From assembly GCF_002909235.1 (NCBI RefSeq), contig NZ_PHQQ01000006.1:124001-188000 (forward strand): DNA of 64,000 nucleotides. Reading direction: 5' to 3'. Below, piece by piece: positions 46,944-57,122 of the stretch. The translations under genes were made by a program, and so were the position numbers. The notes under the pieces were generated by a model that searched no databases, had not been told where the DNA came from, and saw nothing but the letters and a program-made list of their open reading frames with translations. This DNA is from Arenibacter catalasegens. GTDB taxonomy: Bacteria > Bacteroidota > Bacteroidia > Flavobacteriales > Flavobacteriaceae. The first letter of the stretch is position 1; every line of letters begins with the position of its first letter.

Positions 46944-49900
46944 ATGGAGAAAAAAACTTGGTTTTCTGTCCAAACAGAAATCATTCAAAGAAGGAAGCTC
47001 ACAATGAAGCTTTCGGTTTTGATGTTTGCCATGGCATTGTGCAGTGTACAGGCATTTGCAAATCTTAAAACCGAAGCGATTAATTCTGTATCGGTTCAAC
47101 AAACCATTTCTGGAGTGGTATCCGACGCTAACGGACCATTGCCTGGAGCTAGTATTGTAGTCAAAGGGACCACTAATGGTACCCAAACCGATTTTGACGG
47201 TAACTATACCTTATCTGGTGTAGCCAACAATGCAGTACTGTTATTTAGCTACATTGGTTATAAAACGCAGGAAGTGCCTGTGAATGGTCAATCCACGGTA
47301 AGTATTACCTTGGAAGAAGATGCCAGTCAGCTGGAAGAAGTGGTTGTAGTGGGTTATGGTGTGCAGAAAAAGGCCACTTTAACTGGATCTGTAGCTACGG
47401 TAGACGGAGATGCACTTGAAAAATCTTCTTCACCCAACTTGGGGACGGCACTGGCCGGTAAGGTTGCCGGGTTGTATATAGATACTGGTAATGCGGCTCC
47501 CGGTGCAGAAAATACCGGAATAAGGGTACGTGGTACCAATACCTTTAATAACTCTTCCGCCTTGGTGGTGATTGATGGTATCCCTGATAGAGCCGGGGGT
47601 ATTACGAGGATTAATCCTGCGGATATTGAAAGTATTTCGGTTCTTAAGGATGCTTCTGCGGCCATTTATGGAGCTAGGGCTGCGAACGGCGTTATCCTGG
47701 TAACTACCAAGCGTGGTAAGGTAGGTGCGCCAGAAGTAAAGATTACAAGTAATTACGGTTTACAAAACTTCACTACAACACCGGATATGTTGAAAGGTGC
47801 GGAATATATGGATTTAGTAAACCTTCTAAATGTATATAAGCTTCCTACAGCTGAGTGGGCAAATGCCAACGCAGTTAGGGGAACGCCTTTTACCCGTCCA
47901 AATGGAGAGGTTTTAAATCCAACCTATCCCACGGATAGAATCCAAAATACTGCTGCGGGTAATGACCCATGGTTATATCCGGATACGGATTGGATGAAGG
48001 AAGTAACCACTAGGGGGGCTCCTATTCAGCGCCAAAATTTACAAGTTTCAGGAGGTACGGAGCATGTTAGATATCTTGCATCTTTGGGCCACTTGAGGCA
48101 AGATGTAAACTTTAAGAATGCACCTAAAGGATACACCCAATACGACCTTAGACTTAATCTTGATGCAACTATCAATGATTATTTAAGTATGAATGTGGGG
48201 CTGTATTCTCGACAAGAAGAGAATTATACGTCTACCAATTCACCCAGTGGTGTGTTTAATGATTTGGTAAGGCAATATCCTTGGTTCCCGGCATACTGGC
48301 CTACTGGTGAATTTGGACCAGATATTGAAAACGGAAACAACCCGGCCATTAGGGTCACTGATCTACCTGGTTACACGAACAGAAGTACTAATTTTGTTCA
48401 GAGCAATATAGGGCTTACTTTTAAGGTTCCAGGAGTAGAAGGTCTGCAATTGATGACTACTATTTCTTATGACAAAATGAATTTTGATTATAAGCAATGG
48501 CAAAGACCATGGAAGTTATATACATGGGATGGGGTTAATAGAAATTCTTCTGGTCTTACAGCTGCCCAACGTGGTCCTGGTGACCCTAGTTTGAATCAAC
48601 AGCATACCACATTAACGGATTTTACTGCTTCTTTAAATGCTTCCTATGAAAAAGAATTTGGGAATCATTACTTCAAATTGCTTGGAGGGGTTACCCGTGA
48701 GGAGTCAGAACAAAGTTTCTTTGGTGCATTTAGAAGGTTTTTCCTTTCCAGTGATCTTGCACAATTGGACCTAGGTGGTAATGAAGGGCAAAATAGCTTT
48801 GGTAGTGGTTATGAGACTGCTCGTTTAAACTATTATGGCCGTCTAAATTACACCTATAAGGATAAGTATTTATTGGAGGGTCTATTTAGATATGACGGTT
48901 CTTACCTATTTCCTAAAAACAATCGTTTTGGGTTTTTTCCAGGAGTATCCGCAGGTTGGGTAGTTTCGGAGGAATCCTTCTTTAAAGAGGGCTTGCCATT
49001 TATTAATTTCTTGAAGTTCAGAGGTTCTTGGGGTGAGTTGGGTAATGATAATGTGGAACCTTTTCAGTATATTGCATCATACGAGTTGTCAGCTACAGGT
49101 TTAGGGCCTGTATATACAACGGCGTATGAGAGCAAAGTAGCGAACCCGAATATTTCTTGGGAAACCGCCACATCAAGAAACGCAGGTTTCGATTTAAGAA
49201 CGTTGAACAATAAGTTAACGATTGGTTTCGATATCTATAAAAACTCAAGAACGGACATTTTGACAACTCCTTTGAAAACGTTGCCAGAATATAGCGGTAT
49301 TGCTGCACCGGCAATAAATATTGGGGAGTTTGAAAATACTGGTTATGAAATTACCATGGGCCTAAGAGGCGGGAATGATTCTGGTTTCGATTATAGCATG
49401 ACGTTTAACTTCAGTGATTCTGATAACAAATTGATTTTCTTTGATGAACCGGATTTGGCGGACCGCCCTTGGCAACGTGAAACTGGTGGGGAGATTGGAA
49501 GGCCACTTCGTTATAAATTCGACGGAGTTTTTCGTTCCCAAGGTGAAATTGATTCTGAATCCTTGGATTATAGTGGGGTAACACCCGCCCTTAAACCGGG
49601 AGATGCCAGAGTATTGGATATAAGTGGTGACGGGAAAATTGGTCCCGAGGACAGAACTAGGGTAGGGGGAAGTGCTTTTGCAGATACCCAATTTGGATGG
49701 AATACTGCCATAAATTATAAAAACTTGGACTTTAATATGTATTGGACAGGTTCGGCAGGAGGTTATAATACCTACGAATGGAGTTTTATGTCGGGTACCC
49801 TTGCCAACGTGCAACGAGATGTTCGTGATCGTGCTTGGTCTATTGACAATCCTAATGCTTATGGCCCAAGATTGGCGGATCGTGGAGATCAATGGTATTC

Positions 49901-50192
49901 TGGTCAAACGGATGCCTTTCTTATAACTAGGGATTTCTTCAGGTTAAAAACCTTGGAGTTAGGTTATAGTTTGGATAAAGACCTTATAAGTCAAATTGGA
50001 GTAAAAAGTTTACGTATTTCTGTATCAGGTACCAACTTGATTACGATTACAGACTTTCCTTTTGATCCAGAGGTGACCCAAGGTGGTGTAAATGTAGGTA
50101 GTACTAGAGATGCCAGTGGTGGAGCGGTCAATAATGGTGGTGCATACCCCATGTTGAGAACAATAATGACTGGATTGCAAATAACTTTTTAA
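46944..50192 (+). CDS. SusC/RagA family TonB-linked outer-membrane transporter
   Basis: The 1082-residue protein has a long N-terminal signal region (hydrophobic core at about 23-38) and a CarboxypepD_reg-like domain (about 54-125, TDFDGNYTL). The SusC signature LEEVVVVGYGVQKKATLTGSV (131-150) follows, then a plug with GIRVRGTNTFNNSSALVVIDG and ISVLKDASAAIYGARAANGVILVTTK, and a large barrel. It forms the transport channel of a SusCD complex with the next gene, 13 bases downstream. No sigma/anti-sigma pair or hybrid regulator is adjacent. Confidence 0.97.
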   Translation: MEKKTWFSVQTEIIQRRKLTMKLSVLMFAMALCSVQAFANLKTEAINSVSVQQTISGVVSDANGPLPGASIVVKGTTNGTQTDFDGNYTLSGVANNAVLLFSYIGYKTQEVPVNGQSTVSITLEEDASQLEEVVVVGYGVQKKATLTGSVATVDGDALEKSSSPNLGTALAGKVAGLYIDTGNAAPGAENTGIRVRGTNTFNNSSALVVIDGIPDRAGGITRINPADIESISVLKDASAAIYGARAANGVILVTTKRGKVGAPEVKITSNYGLQNFTTTPDMLKGAEYMDLVNLLNVYKLPTAEWANANAVRGTPFTRPNGEVLNPTYPTDRIQNTAAGNDPWLYPDTDWMKEVTTRGAPIQRQNLQVSGGTEHVRYLASLGHLRQDVNFKNAPKGYTQYDLRLNLDATINDYLSMNVGLYSRQEENYTSTNSPSGVFNDLVRQYPWFPAYWPTGEFGPDIENGNNPAIRVTDLPGYTNRSTNFVQSNIGLTFKVPGVEGLQLMTTISYDKMNFDYKQWQRPWKLYTWDGVNRNSSGLTAAQRGPGDPSLNQQHTTLTDFTASLNASYEKEFGNHYFKLLGGVTREESEQSFFGAFRRFFLSSDLAQLDLGGNEGQNSFGSGYETARLNYYGRLNYTYKDKYLLEGLFRYDGSYLFPKNNRFGFFPGVSAGWVVSEESFFKEGLPFINFLKFRGSWGELGNDNVEPFQYIASYELSATGLGPVYTTAYESKVANPNISWETATSRNAGFDLRTLNNKLTIGFDIYKNSRTDILTTPLKTLPEYSGIAAPAINIGEFENTGYEITMGLRGGNDSGFDYSMTFNFSDSDNKLIFFDEPDLADRPWQRETGGEIGRPLRYKFDGVFRSQGEIDSESLDYSGVTPALKPGDARVLDISGDGKIGPEDRTRVGGSAFADTQFGWNTAINYKNLDFNMYWTGSAGGYNTYEWSFMSGTLANVQRDVRDRAWSIDNPNAYGPRLADRGDQWYSGQTDAFLITRDFFRLKTLELGYSLDKDLISQIGVKSLRISVSGTNLITITDFPFDPEVTQGGVNVGSTRDASGGAVNNGGAYPMLRTIMTGLQITF

Positions 50193-50205
50193 AAAAAATA
50201 CTGAA

Positions 50206-52077
50206 ATGAAGAAGAATATTTTAAAAATCACAGCCTTTTTGGCCTTCGGATTTCTGCTTGTAGGTTGTAACGAGGATTTCCTGGAAACTAGCCCACTAGG
50301 TGAAGTAGCAGAAAGCAGTGTATGGTCAGATTCAAAACTTGCCGAGGCAGCTGTTTTGGATTTGTACCAAGGAACATGGGCGGGTACGCTTACCCGTGAG
50401 GAAACTACTGATGCCTTTACCGACCAGGCTGTTTTTACACATCCAGGTAGGGGTGTAGATGGTTACACGGAAGGTAAAATGAACCCGGCAGGTAACTTTA
50501 TGGACATGCAGTGGTTTAGTTGGCCACAATTATACCCATTTATTCGTAGTGCAAATGTCGCTATTCAAAAGCTTACCCTTAATGAGGCGGCGATGGATGC
50601 GGCTACGGTAAACCGTTTACTTGGGGATGCTTATTTTATGAGAGGGTATTATTACACCCAATTGATGAGACAATTCGGAGGCGTGGTATTGCTTACCGAG
50701 CCTTTAACGTTGGATAGTGAAGCCAATAACCCAAGAGGTACTTTTGCAGAAACGGTAAATCTGATTTTGTCGGATTTGGACCAGGCAATCGATTTGTTGG
50801 AAGATGCACCTAGAGATCCTGCAAGGGCGGATAAGATTACCGCTTTGGCAATGAAGTCTAGAGTTTTGACCCATGTTGCTAGTGACCTGTACGAGCCCTC
50901 TAAAAATTCAGGGGTTTCTACTATAGCAGCCTATAGCAATCCTGAATTGATCGGGTGGACAAGTGGTTCTCAATTACAACGTTGGGAGGCAGCTAAAGTG
51001 GCCTCCAAAGCATTGTTGGATGCAACTACAGGATATAAATTGGACTATACATCGCCAGCTTCACAAGCAGAGGCTATCCAAAATTATGAGGATATATGGC
51101 TTCAAGGAGATGAAAACCAAGATTTTATTTGGGGAAGATTGGTTGAGGAATTTGGATTTGGTTCCAGAACGTATCCTGGTGGAGACGGATGGTCCCAAGG
51201 ACCTGGAATGGTAGCCTTATATCATGGTCCTAACGGATATCATGAATGGGCGGGAACGACCCCAACAGAGGCTTTGGTTTCTAAATATGATTTTGCCGAT
51301 GGTACCAAGTTCGATTGGAACAATCCCGCACATGCAGCAGCACCCTATGAGAATCGTGAGGCTCGTTTTTATTCCACTTTCCTTTATGATGGTGGTGCAT
51401 GGAAGCCTAGGACAGATGATGTGGTTAAATTTGATAAATTCAATGAAATCCAGACTGGTTATTATACTTTGTCCAATGGTACCATTATAAATGGAGTGGA
51501 TACTCGTCAAGGGCCTATTGAGGATTGGAACGGTTCCAGGACAGGTTACTATTTTAGAAAATTTGCAGATCCAAGGCAACCAGCTTCATGGCCCAACGAT
51601 CTTCAAAAAGTGGATGCTCCATACATTAGATATACCGAGGTATTGTTGAACTATGTGGAGGCCAATATAAATACGAATGCTGAAGGGGAAGCCATAACTT
51701 GGTTGAACAAGCTTCGATTTAGAAATGGTCTGCCGGCAGTAACTGCATCCGGTTCTACACTACTGGAACTTTATAAAAGGGAGCGTGATAAGGAATTGGT
51801 CAATGAAGATGCCAGGCTCTTTGATATGAAGCGATGGCTAGAAGGCCCCCAATCCTTGAACAAACAAGTACAGCAAATCCTAATTCAGGCTACACAAAAA
51901 CCAGGCACTATTGTTACTGACTATAGAAAGGATACATCTTCTTTTAATTATCTTTATAGGCCAACAGATATTGTTTTTGAAAATAGACTTTGGCAAGACC
52001 ATGTTTATTTTATGCCCATAAAACAAGAAGAGATCGACAAGGATCCTTCTATAATCCAGAATCCTGGATATAATTAA
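50206..52077 (+). CDS. SusD/RagB family nutrient-binding lipoprotein
   Basis: The 623-residue lipoprotein (Cys21 in LLVGC) starts with the SusD pattern NEDFLETSPLG and contains TPR-like helices (GDAYFMRGYYYTQLMRQFGG). The C-terminal signature APYIRYTEVLLNYVEA, ERDKELVNEDARLFDMKRW and a final PIKQEEIDKDPSIIQNPGY complete the family match. It acts as the lid and ligand-binding partner of the upstream SusC. Confidence 0.97.
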   Translation: MKKNILKITAFLAFGFLLVGCNEDFLETSPLGEVAESSVWSDSKLAEAAVLDLYQGTWAGTLTREETTDAFTDQAVFTHPGRGVDGYTEGKMNPAGNFMDMQWFSWPQLYPFIRSANVAIQKLTLNEAAMDAATVNRLLGDAYFMRGYYYTQLMRQFGGVVLLTEPLTLDSEANNPRGTFAETVNLILSDLDQAIDLLEDAPRDPARADKITALAMKSRVLTHVASDLYEPSKNSGVSTIAAYSNPELIGWTSGSQLQRWEAAKVASKALLDATTGYKLDYTSPASQAEAIQNYEDIWLQGDENQDFIWGRLVEEFGFGSRTYPGGDGWSQGPGMVALYHGPNGYHEWAGTTPTEALVSKYDFADGTKFDWNNPAHAAAPYENREARFYSTFLYDGGAWKPRTDDVVKFDKFNEIQTGYYTLSNGTIINGVDTRQGPIEDWNGSRTGYYFRKFADPRQPASWPNDLQKVDAPYIRYTEVLLNYVEANINTNAEGEAITWLNKLRFRNGLPAVTASGSTLLELYKRERDKELVNEDARLFDMKRWLEGPQSLNKQVQQILIQATQKPGTIVTDYRKDTSSFNYLYRPTDIVFENRLWQDHVYFMPIKQEEIDKDPSIIQNPGYN

Positions 52078-52104
52078 TTACAAATATTAATTAACATTAA
52101 ATTT

Positions 52105-52138
52105 GAATAACCCTTAGCACATATGTGCGGGGTTATTC
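52105..52138 (+). terminator. hairpin after SusD, overlapping the longest frame of the next gene
   Basis: GAATAACCC (52105-52113) pairs perfectly with GGGTTATTC (52130-52138). Inside lies the palindrome GCACATATGTGC (52117-52128). A T-rich tail follows. The ATG of the longest downstream frame (52123) falls in this hairpin, which argues against it as a start. Confidence 0.7.
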
Positions 52139-52170
52139 TTATTTTAGGGATGTTATGTCAATACCGATTT

Positions 52171-55100
52171 ATGATGCAAAGATTTAGTTATTTTATTTTT
52201 TTGGCACTGTCATTATTATCATGTGAACCAAAGTCAACGCAATTATTCACCAAGCTTGATGCCACCAAGACAGGAGTGGACTTTAAAAATAAACTCACAG
52301 AAACTCATACCTATAACTACTTTACTTATCCCTACATGTATCTTGGAGGAGGAGTTTCAATTGGAGATGTGAACAATGATGGTCTAGAGGATGTTTTTTT
52401 TACCGGTAATATGGTGGCCAATAGACTCTATTTGAACAAGGGCAATCTAAAATTCGAGGATATTTCGGAAAGTGCGGGAATAACCGGTGATGATCGCTGG
52501 TATTCCGGGACGACCTTTGTAGATATCAATCAAGATGGCTATTTGGATATCTATTGCTCCGTAGGCGGAAAAAATGGTCCCAACAATAATGTGCTCTACA
52601 TTAATAACCAAGACAATACGTTTACCGAAAAAGCGGCAGAATACGGAATAGATTGTGACGGCATAAGCATGCAATCTACTTTTTTTGATTATGATAAAGA
52701 TGGGGACCTAGATCTGTACGTAATTAATTATCCACCAACTAGTTTTACGGCTCCTGTGGAATACTACCAATATATGTTGGATAATCATGACATAAAGGAT
52801 TCCGATAGGCTCTATCGAAACGATAATGGGCAATTTACCGATGTAACCGTAGCGGCAGGTTTAAGTTCCTTTGGTCTAAGTTTGGGAGTTGTGGCCTCTG
52901 ATGTTAATGATGATGGTTACACTGATATTTTTGTTTCTAACGATTTTAATGCACCCGACTTTTTATTTATTAACAATCAGGACGGTACGTTCACCAACCA
53001 AATCAATACAAGTTTACAACAGACATCATTTTTTGGGATGGGCGTGGATATTGCCGATTTCAATAACGACGGGCTAATGGATATCTTTCAATTGGATATG
53101 TCCGCAGAGGATAACTTCCGCTCCAAGGCCAATATGTCATCCATGGATCCCGCTGCATTTTATAAATCCGTAAATGTTGGTCTACACCGTCAATACATGC
53201 AAAATTCACTTCAAATGAATAACGGAAATGAAACGGGTGAGCTTCCTTTATTCAGTAATGTCTCCCGCTTGGCAGGGGTTTCATCCACGGATTGGAGTTG
53301 GGGAGGTCTCATGGCGGATTTTGATAATGACGGGTGGAAGGATATCTTTGTTACCAATGGCATTCGCCGAGATGTGAACAACAAGGATTTTTATGCAAAA
53401 TATAGGGAGTTTTTCAATAAAATGGAAAAAGACCCCAATTATAAAAACAAGGAGGAAGAGGTTGGGCTATTAAAATATTTGGAAGAATTGCCATCAGAAA
53501 AATTGAACAATTATATATTTCACAACAACAAGGACCTAACTTTTACTAAGAAAACAGAGGAATGGGGCTTTGAAGAAAAGACCTTTTCCAACGGAGTGGC
53601 CTATTCCGACCTGGATAATGATGGGGATTTGGACCTGGTAATCAATAATTTGGAAGATACGGCAAGTATCTATCGCAACAATTCTACTGGCAGTAACCAA
53701 TTGACTTTGGAACTTAAAGGGCAAGGGAAGGTTTTACCCAATGGAAGTAAGGTTTTTCTATTTACATCAGAGGGGTTACAGGTTCAGGAGTACAATACGG
53801 TTAGAGGCTATTTGTCCTCCGTTTCGCCATTACTTCATTTTGGGCTTGGATCAGTGCAGCAGGTGGACAGTGTCGTGGTGGCATGGTCCAATGGATCAAC
53901 TACCAAGCTTGATCAAATAAAGGCGAATCAAAGGCTTACCATAAACTATGACAATACTAAACTGGTAGGTTCCCATAAATCTCAGAATAGGACTATAAAG
54001 CTATTTGAAACCATTGATACCCCGGATATATTTAAGCACAATGAAAATATTTTCAACGATTTTGAGGTGGAAGTGTTATTGCCCCACAAGAATTCTACCT
54101 TGGGACCATCATTGGCTACTGGGGATTTAAATGGAGATGGACTGGACGATTATATTGTTGGGGGAGCTGTAGGGCAGCCTGTATCGGTGTTTTTACAAGG
54201 TAAAGATGGCAAATTTTCTGAATTGGTCGTTCCGGATTTGGCTAATGATAAATATTACGAAGACCTTGGAATATTAATTTTTGATGCTGATAAGGATGGG
54301 GACAATGATTTTTATATTGCCAGTGGTGGTAACGAGTTTAAGCCTAATTCTCAGGGATACGAGGATCGTTTTTATGAGAACATGGGGGATAATAAATTCA
54401 AACGTAATAAGGAGGCCATTCCGGACACCAAAATTAGTGGACTAAATGTTTCTGCCGCGGATTTTGATAAGGATGGTGATTTGGACCTATTCATTGGAGG
54501 TAGGCTTGTTCCTAAGAAATATCCCTACCCGGCGGATTCCTATATATTGGAAAATGTAAGTACGCCAGAGGGAGTAAAATTCGTTGATGCTACCGAAAAA
54601 GTACTTCCAGGCCTAAAATCTTTGGGACTAGTAACCTCTTCCAGTTGGGTTGATTTTGATAATGACGGTTGGGAAGATCTGGTAATTGTTGGCGAGTGGA
54701 TGCCTATAAAATTCTTTAAGAATGTAAAAGGCATTTTCGAAGATGTATCGGACCAACTGCTACAAGGCAATACTTCTGGCTGGTGGTTCTCTGTTGAGAA
54801 GGGAGACTTTGACAATGATGGGGACCAAGATTTGGTAGTAGGCAACCTAGGAAAAAATTATAAGTACCAAGCCAGTGACAAATCGCCCTTTAAAGTGTAT
54901 TTGAATGATTTTGACAGTAATGAAACCTCGGATATAGTACTTAGTTATAAAAAGGGAGAGAAAGAATTTCCATTGCGTGGACGCCAATGTTCTTCCCAAC
55001 AAATGCCAGCAATTAAGGTAAAGTTCCAAGATTACAATTCGTTCGCAAGCGCAACATTGAATCAAATTTATACCGATAAATTATTGGAGGAATCATTGAG

Positions 55101-55479
55101 CTATGAAATTACCTCGTTTGCAAGTGTATATCTCGAGAACAATAATGGAAAGTTTACTGCAAAACAATTGCCCCAGATGGCACAAATTTCCAGTATAAAC
55201 AAATTCATAGTGAACGACGTTAACAAAGATGGTAATTTGGACGTTGTTTTGGCGGGGAATTTATATAATTCCGAAGTAGAAACCCCTAGGAACGACTCCA
55301 GTTTTGGACTCTTCCTCCAAGGGGACGGTAGAGGAAATTTTGTGCCGAAAACAATGAAGGAGTCCGGTTTGAAAATTGTAGGGGATGTTCGCGGAATGGA
55401 ACTGTTATCTGTAAAAGGACAAAAACATATTCTGGTAGCCAAAAATGATGATTTTATGCAAATGATAAAAGTGAATTAA
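52171..55479 (+). CDS. FG-GAP/VCBS repeat lipoprotein with ASPIC/UnbV domain
   Basis: From 52171 (ATG ATG; 52174 is equally possible) the protein is about 1100 residues with a lipobox ending LLSC. It has many beta-propeller FG-GAP repeats with calcium loops of the DVNNDGLEDVF, DINQDGYLDIY and DYDKDGDLDLY type. An ASPIC/UnbV domain (GSKVFLFTSEGLQVQEY, LHFGLGSVQQVDSVVVAWSNG) sits around residues 500-600, and a second set of repeats follows. Such proteins are surface-exposed and probably bind ligand or partner proteins. The same-strand position between SusD and a multiheme cytochrome suggests a joint role. Confidence 0.93.
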   Translation: MMQRFSYFIFLALSLLSCEPKSTQLFTKLDATKTGVDFKNKLTETHTYNYFTYPYMYLGGGVSIGDVNNDGLEDVFFTGNMVANRLYLNKGNLKFEDISESAGITGDDRWYSGTTFVDINQDGYLDIYCSVGGKNGPNNNVLYINNQDNTFTEKAAEYGIDCDGISMQSTFFDYDKDGDLDLYVINYPPTSFTAPVEYYQYMLDNHDIKDSDRLYRNDNGQFTDVTVAAGLSSFGLSLGVVASDVNDDGYTDIFVSNDFNAPDFLFINNQDGTFTNQINTSLQQTSFFGMGVDIADFNNDGLMDIFQLDMSAEDNFRSKANMSSMDPAAFYKSVNVGLHRQYMQNSLQMNNGNETGELPLFSNVSRLAGVSSTDWSWGGLMADFDNDGWKDIFVTNGIRRDVNNKDFYAKYREFFNKMEKDPNYKNKEEEVGLLKYLEELPSEKLNNYIFHNNKDLTFTKKTEEWGFEEKTFSNGVAYSDLDNDGDLDLVINNLEDTASIYRNNSTGSNQLTLELKGQGKVLPNGSKVFLFTSEGLQVQEYNTVRGYLSSVSPLLHFGLGSVQQVDSVVVAWSNGSTTKLDQIKANQRLTINYDNTKLVGSHKSQNRTIKLFETIDTPDIFKHNENIFNDFEVEVLLPHKNSTLGPSLATGDLNGDGLDDYIVGGAVGQPVSVFLQGKDGKFSELVVPDLANDKYYEDLGILIFDADKDGDNDFYIASGGNEFKPNSQGYEDRFYENMGDNKFKRNKEAIPDTKISGLNVSAADFDKDGDLDLFIGGRLVPKKYPYPADSYILENVSTPEGVKFVDATEKVLPGLKSLGLVTSSSWVDFDNDGWEDLVIVGEWMPIKFFKNVKGIFEDVSDQLLQGNTSGWWFSVEKGDFDNDGDQDLVVGNLGKNYKYQASDKSPFKVYLNDFDSNETSDIVLSYKKGEKEFPLRGRQCSSQQMPAIKVKFQDYNSFASATLNQIYTDKLLEESLSYEITSFASVYLENNNGKFTAKQLPQMAQISSINKFIVNDVNKDGNLDVVLAGNLYNSEVETPRNDSSFGLFLQGDGRGNFVPKTMKESGLKIVGDVRGMELLSVKGQKHILVAKNDDFMQMIKVN

Positions 55480-55560
55480 TTGGGTAACATTAAAATTAAA
55501 ACCGGCACTATTAATTAGTGTTGGGCATTCAGGATACAAAAGAAAGGTATAGGGGTTCAT

Positions 55561-56799
55561 ATGGCTAAAATGGATAAGAAGTTCTTTGCGAATAGCGTAA
55601 TGGTTATAATGCTATTGGGCCTTGCCACTTTTGTTCACTATTGTAAAAATGTGAAAACCGAATCTGATTATTACAACCCTGAAGTTTTGGCGACTCATGA
55701 CAATGGGGAACATTTTGTAGGTTCTGAAACGTGTAAGGAGTGTCATGCCGATATTTATAAGACCCATTTGAAGACGGCCCATTATAACACCGGTGCTATG
55801 GCTGATTCTACCAATATTAAGGGTAGTTTCAAGCTTGGGTCTAACATATTGGATCTTAAGGATGTGGAGTTTATTATGTCGGCAGTAGGGGATGATTTTT
55901 ATCAGCATACCAGAATTAAAAATAGGAGTACGGAAATTTCGCCATCAAAATTTGATATTGTAATTGGATCGGGTGTCAGGGGGCAGTCCTATCTTACTTG
56001 GGAAAATGACGATTTATATCAATTGCAAGCTTCGTATTATACACCAACGGACAATTGGGTTAACAGTCCTGGATATCCTACTTATTACGATGAACTAAGA
56101 CCCATCCGTGATGCCTGTCTAAAATGCCATATTACCTTTTCCAAAGTCGTGGAACTCTCACCAAAGGGAAACCGCTATGACAAGACGGAAATGATTTATG
56201 GGATAGATTGCGAAAAATGCCATGGACCGTCTGCTAAGCATGTTATATACCATAGAGAGAATCCTGAGGCAATTGAGTCTGAATTTACCTTAATAATCGA
56301 GGGTCTTGCCCGCCAACAACGTTTAGATCTATGTGCCCAATGTCATTCTGGACCAAGAAATATCGTGGTTAAAGGCAATTCATTTTCCTATGCTACGGGT
56401 GAAGATCTTAATAAATATTCCAAAAATGTTGATAATGGCAACTCCGAGGTTAAATTGGACGTTCACGGAAACCAGTATGGGCTGCTAACCAGAAGTGAAT
56501 GTTTCAAACAAACTACTACAATGGATTGTAGTACCTGTCACGACCCCCATAGCAATGAGAGAGGGAATACCTCCCATTTTAATAGTAAATGTATAAGCTG
56601 TCATAGTGATAGGGCAATGGTTTGTTCCAATGAAACCCAGGACACCCATATAATGGAAAATAATTGTATTACTTGTCATATGCCAACCACCCCTTCCCAA
56701 GCTATGATGGTACAATTAACTAAGGATAGTCTTGAAACCTCATTTAATATAAGGACTCATTTAATAGCCATCTATGACAAGGAGTTATGGCGTGATTGA
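55561..56799 (+). CDS. seven-heme c-type cytochrome
   Basis: The 412-residue protein has an N-terminal export signal or anchor (about 8-27). Seven CxxCH heme-binding motifs are visible, at residues 58-62, 186-190, 217-221, 258-262, 323-327, 344-348 and 369-373. The arrangement CFKQTTTMDCSTCHDPH and the later CISCH and CITCH resemble the cytochrome c554-like multiheme family. Heme is attached outside the cytoplasm, so it is periplasmic or outer-membrane associated. Cys28 could be a lipid anchor, but the preceding residues are a poor lipobox. It is 81 bases after the UnbV gene. An alternative start is at 55570. Confidence 0.92.
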   Translation: MAKMDKKFFANSVMVIMLLGLATFVHYCKNVKTESDYYNPEVLATHDNGEHFVGSETCKECHADIYKTHLKTAHYNTGAMADSTNIKGSFKLGSNILDLKDVEFIMSAVGDDFYQHTRIKNRSTEISPSKFDIVIGSGVRGQSYLTWENDDLYQLQASYYTPTDNWVNSPGYPTYYDELRPIRDACLKCHITFSKVVELSPKGNRYDKTEMIYGIDCEKCHGPSAKHVIYHRENPEAIESEFTLIIEGLARQQRLDLCAQCHSGPRNIVVKGNSFSYATGEDLNKYSKNVDNGNSEVKLDVHGNQYGLLTRSECFKQTTTMDCSTCHDPHSNERGNTSHFNSKCISCHSDRAMVCSNETQDTHIMENNCITCHMPTTPSQAMMVQLTKDSLETSFNIRTHLIAIYDKELWRD

Positions 56800-57114
56800 T
56801 CAATAAGAAGATTTTGTTTTCCAAATCAGTTAATATAAAGTTGTAAGTAGCTCTTTTATTTCAAGATGATTTTTCTCAAGGAATTGCCATAGGGGGTTTC
56901 CAGCAGTACGGCATATACGCCCGATGGCAGGCCAGAGATATCGAAGGGAATGGAATAAGATGATGCTCCCCTTTCCGTCATGCAACTAGCAAAAGCTTGG
57001 CGTTTTCTTTTTTCTTTATTATTTCAAAAGCAAAATCCCAAAGATTTTGCGGACTTCATAAAAATACACAAACCTTGTGATTAAGCCCGAAGCCCGTATT
57101 GTTTATAGGTTTTG
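56800..57114. other. 315-base region with a gene remnant and a palindrome
   Basis: No intact gene is present. The minus strand holds a decayed C-terminal tail resembling a type IX sorting domain (56856-57024). The plus strand holds an 8-bp hairpin (57030-57037 with 57043-57050) and the first attC-like palindrome beside the zinc-ribbon gene. Confidence 0.6.
56856..57024 (-). pseudogene. remnant of a C-terminal domain like a type IX secretion sorting signal
   Basis: Reading the minus strand, an open stretch bounded upstream by a TGA ends with residues FDISGLPSGVYAVLLET, followed by PYGNSLRKIILK and a TAA stop at 56856-56858. The pattern D[IL]S.L.SGVY.V.....G....KiiL is that of type A C-terminal sorting domains of Bacteroidota secreted proteins. 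Only about 50 codons remain and no signal peptide or catalytic domain precedes them. Confidence 0.5.
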
Positions 57115-57122
57115 TTATATGC
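57069..57122. repeat. attC-like palindrome at the 3' end of the zinc-ribbon gene
   Basis: CAAACCT (57069-57075) is nearly complementary to AGGTTTTG (57107-57114), with one extra T. The site ends in the core GTTATATGC (57114-57122), whose complement GCATATAAC also borders the other side of the gene. The stop codon of the gene falls inside this core, as often happens in integron cassettes. Confidence 0.4.

Noticed and set aside
52123-52170. Longer N-terminus of the UnbV protein
   Set aside because: The first ATG lies in the terminator hairpin after SusD, and only the ATGs at 52171/52174 give a proper lipoprotein signal.
57030-57050. 8-bp hairpin GCAAAATC/GATTTTGC as a terminator
   Set aside because: No T-run follows on either strand that would serve a nearby gene, so it is mentioned only as part of the palindrome-rich region.
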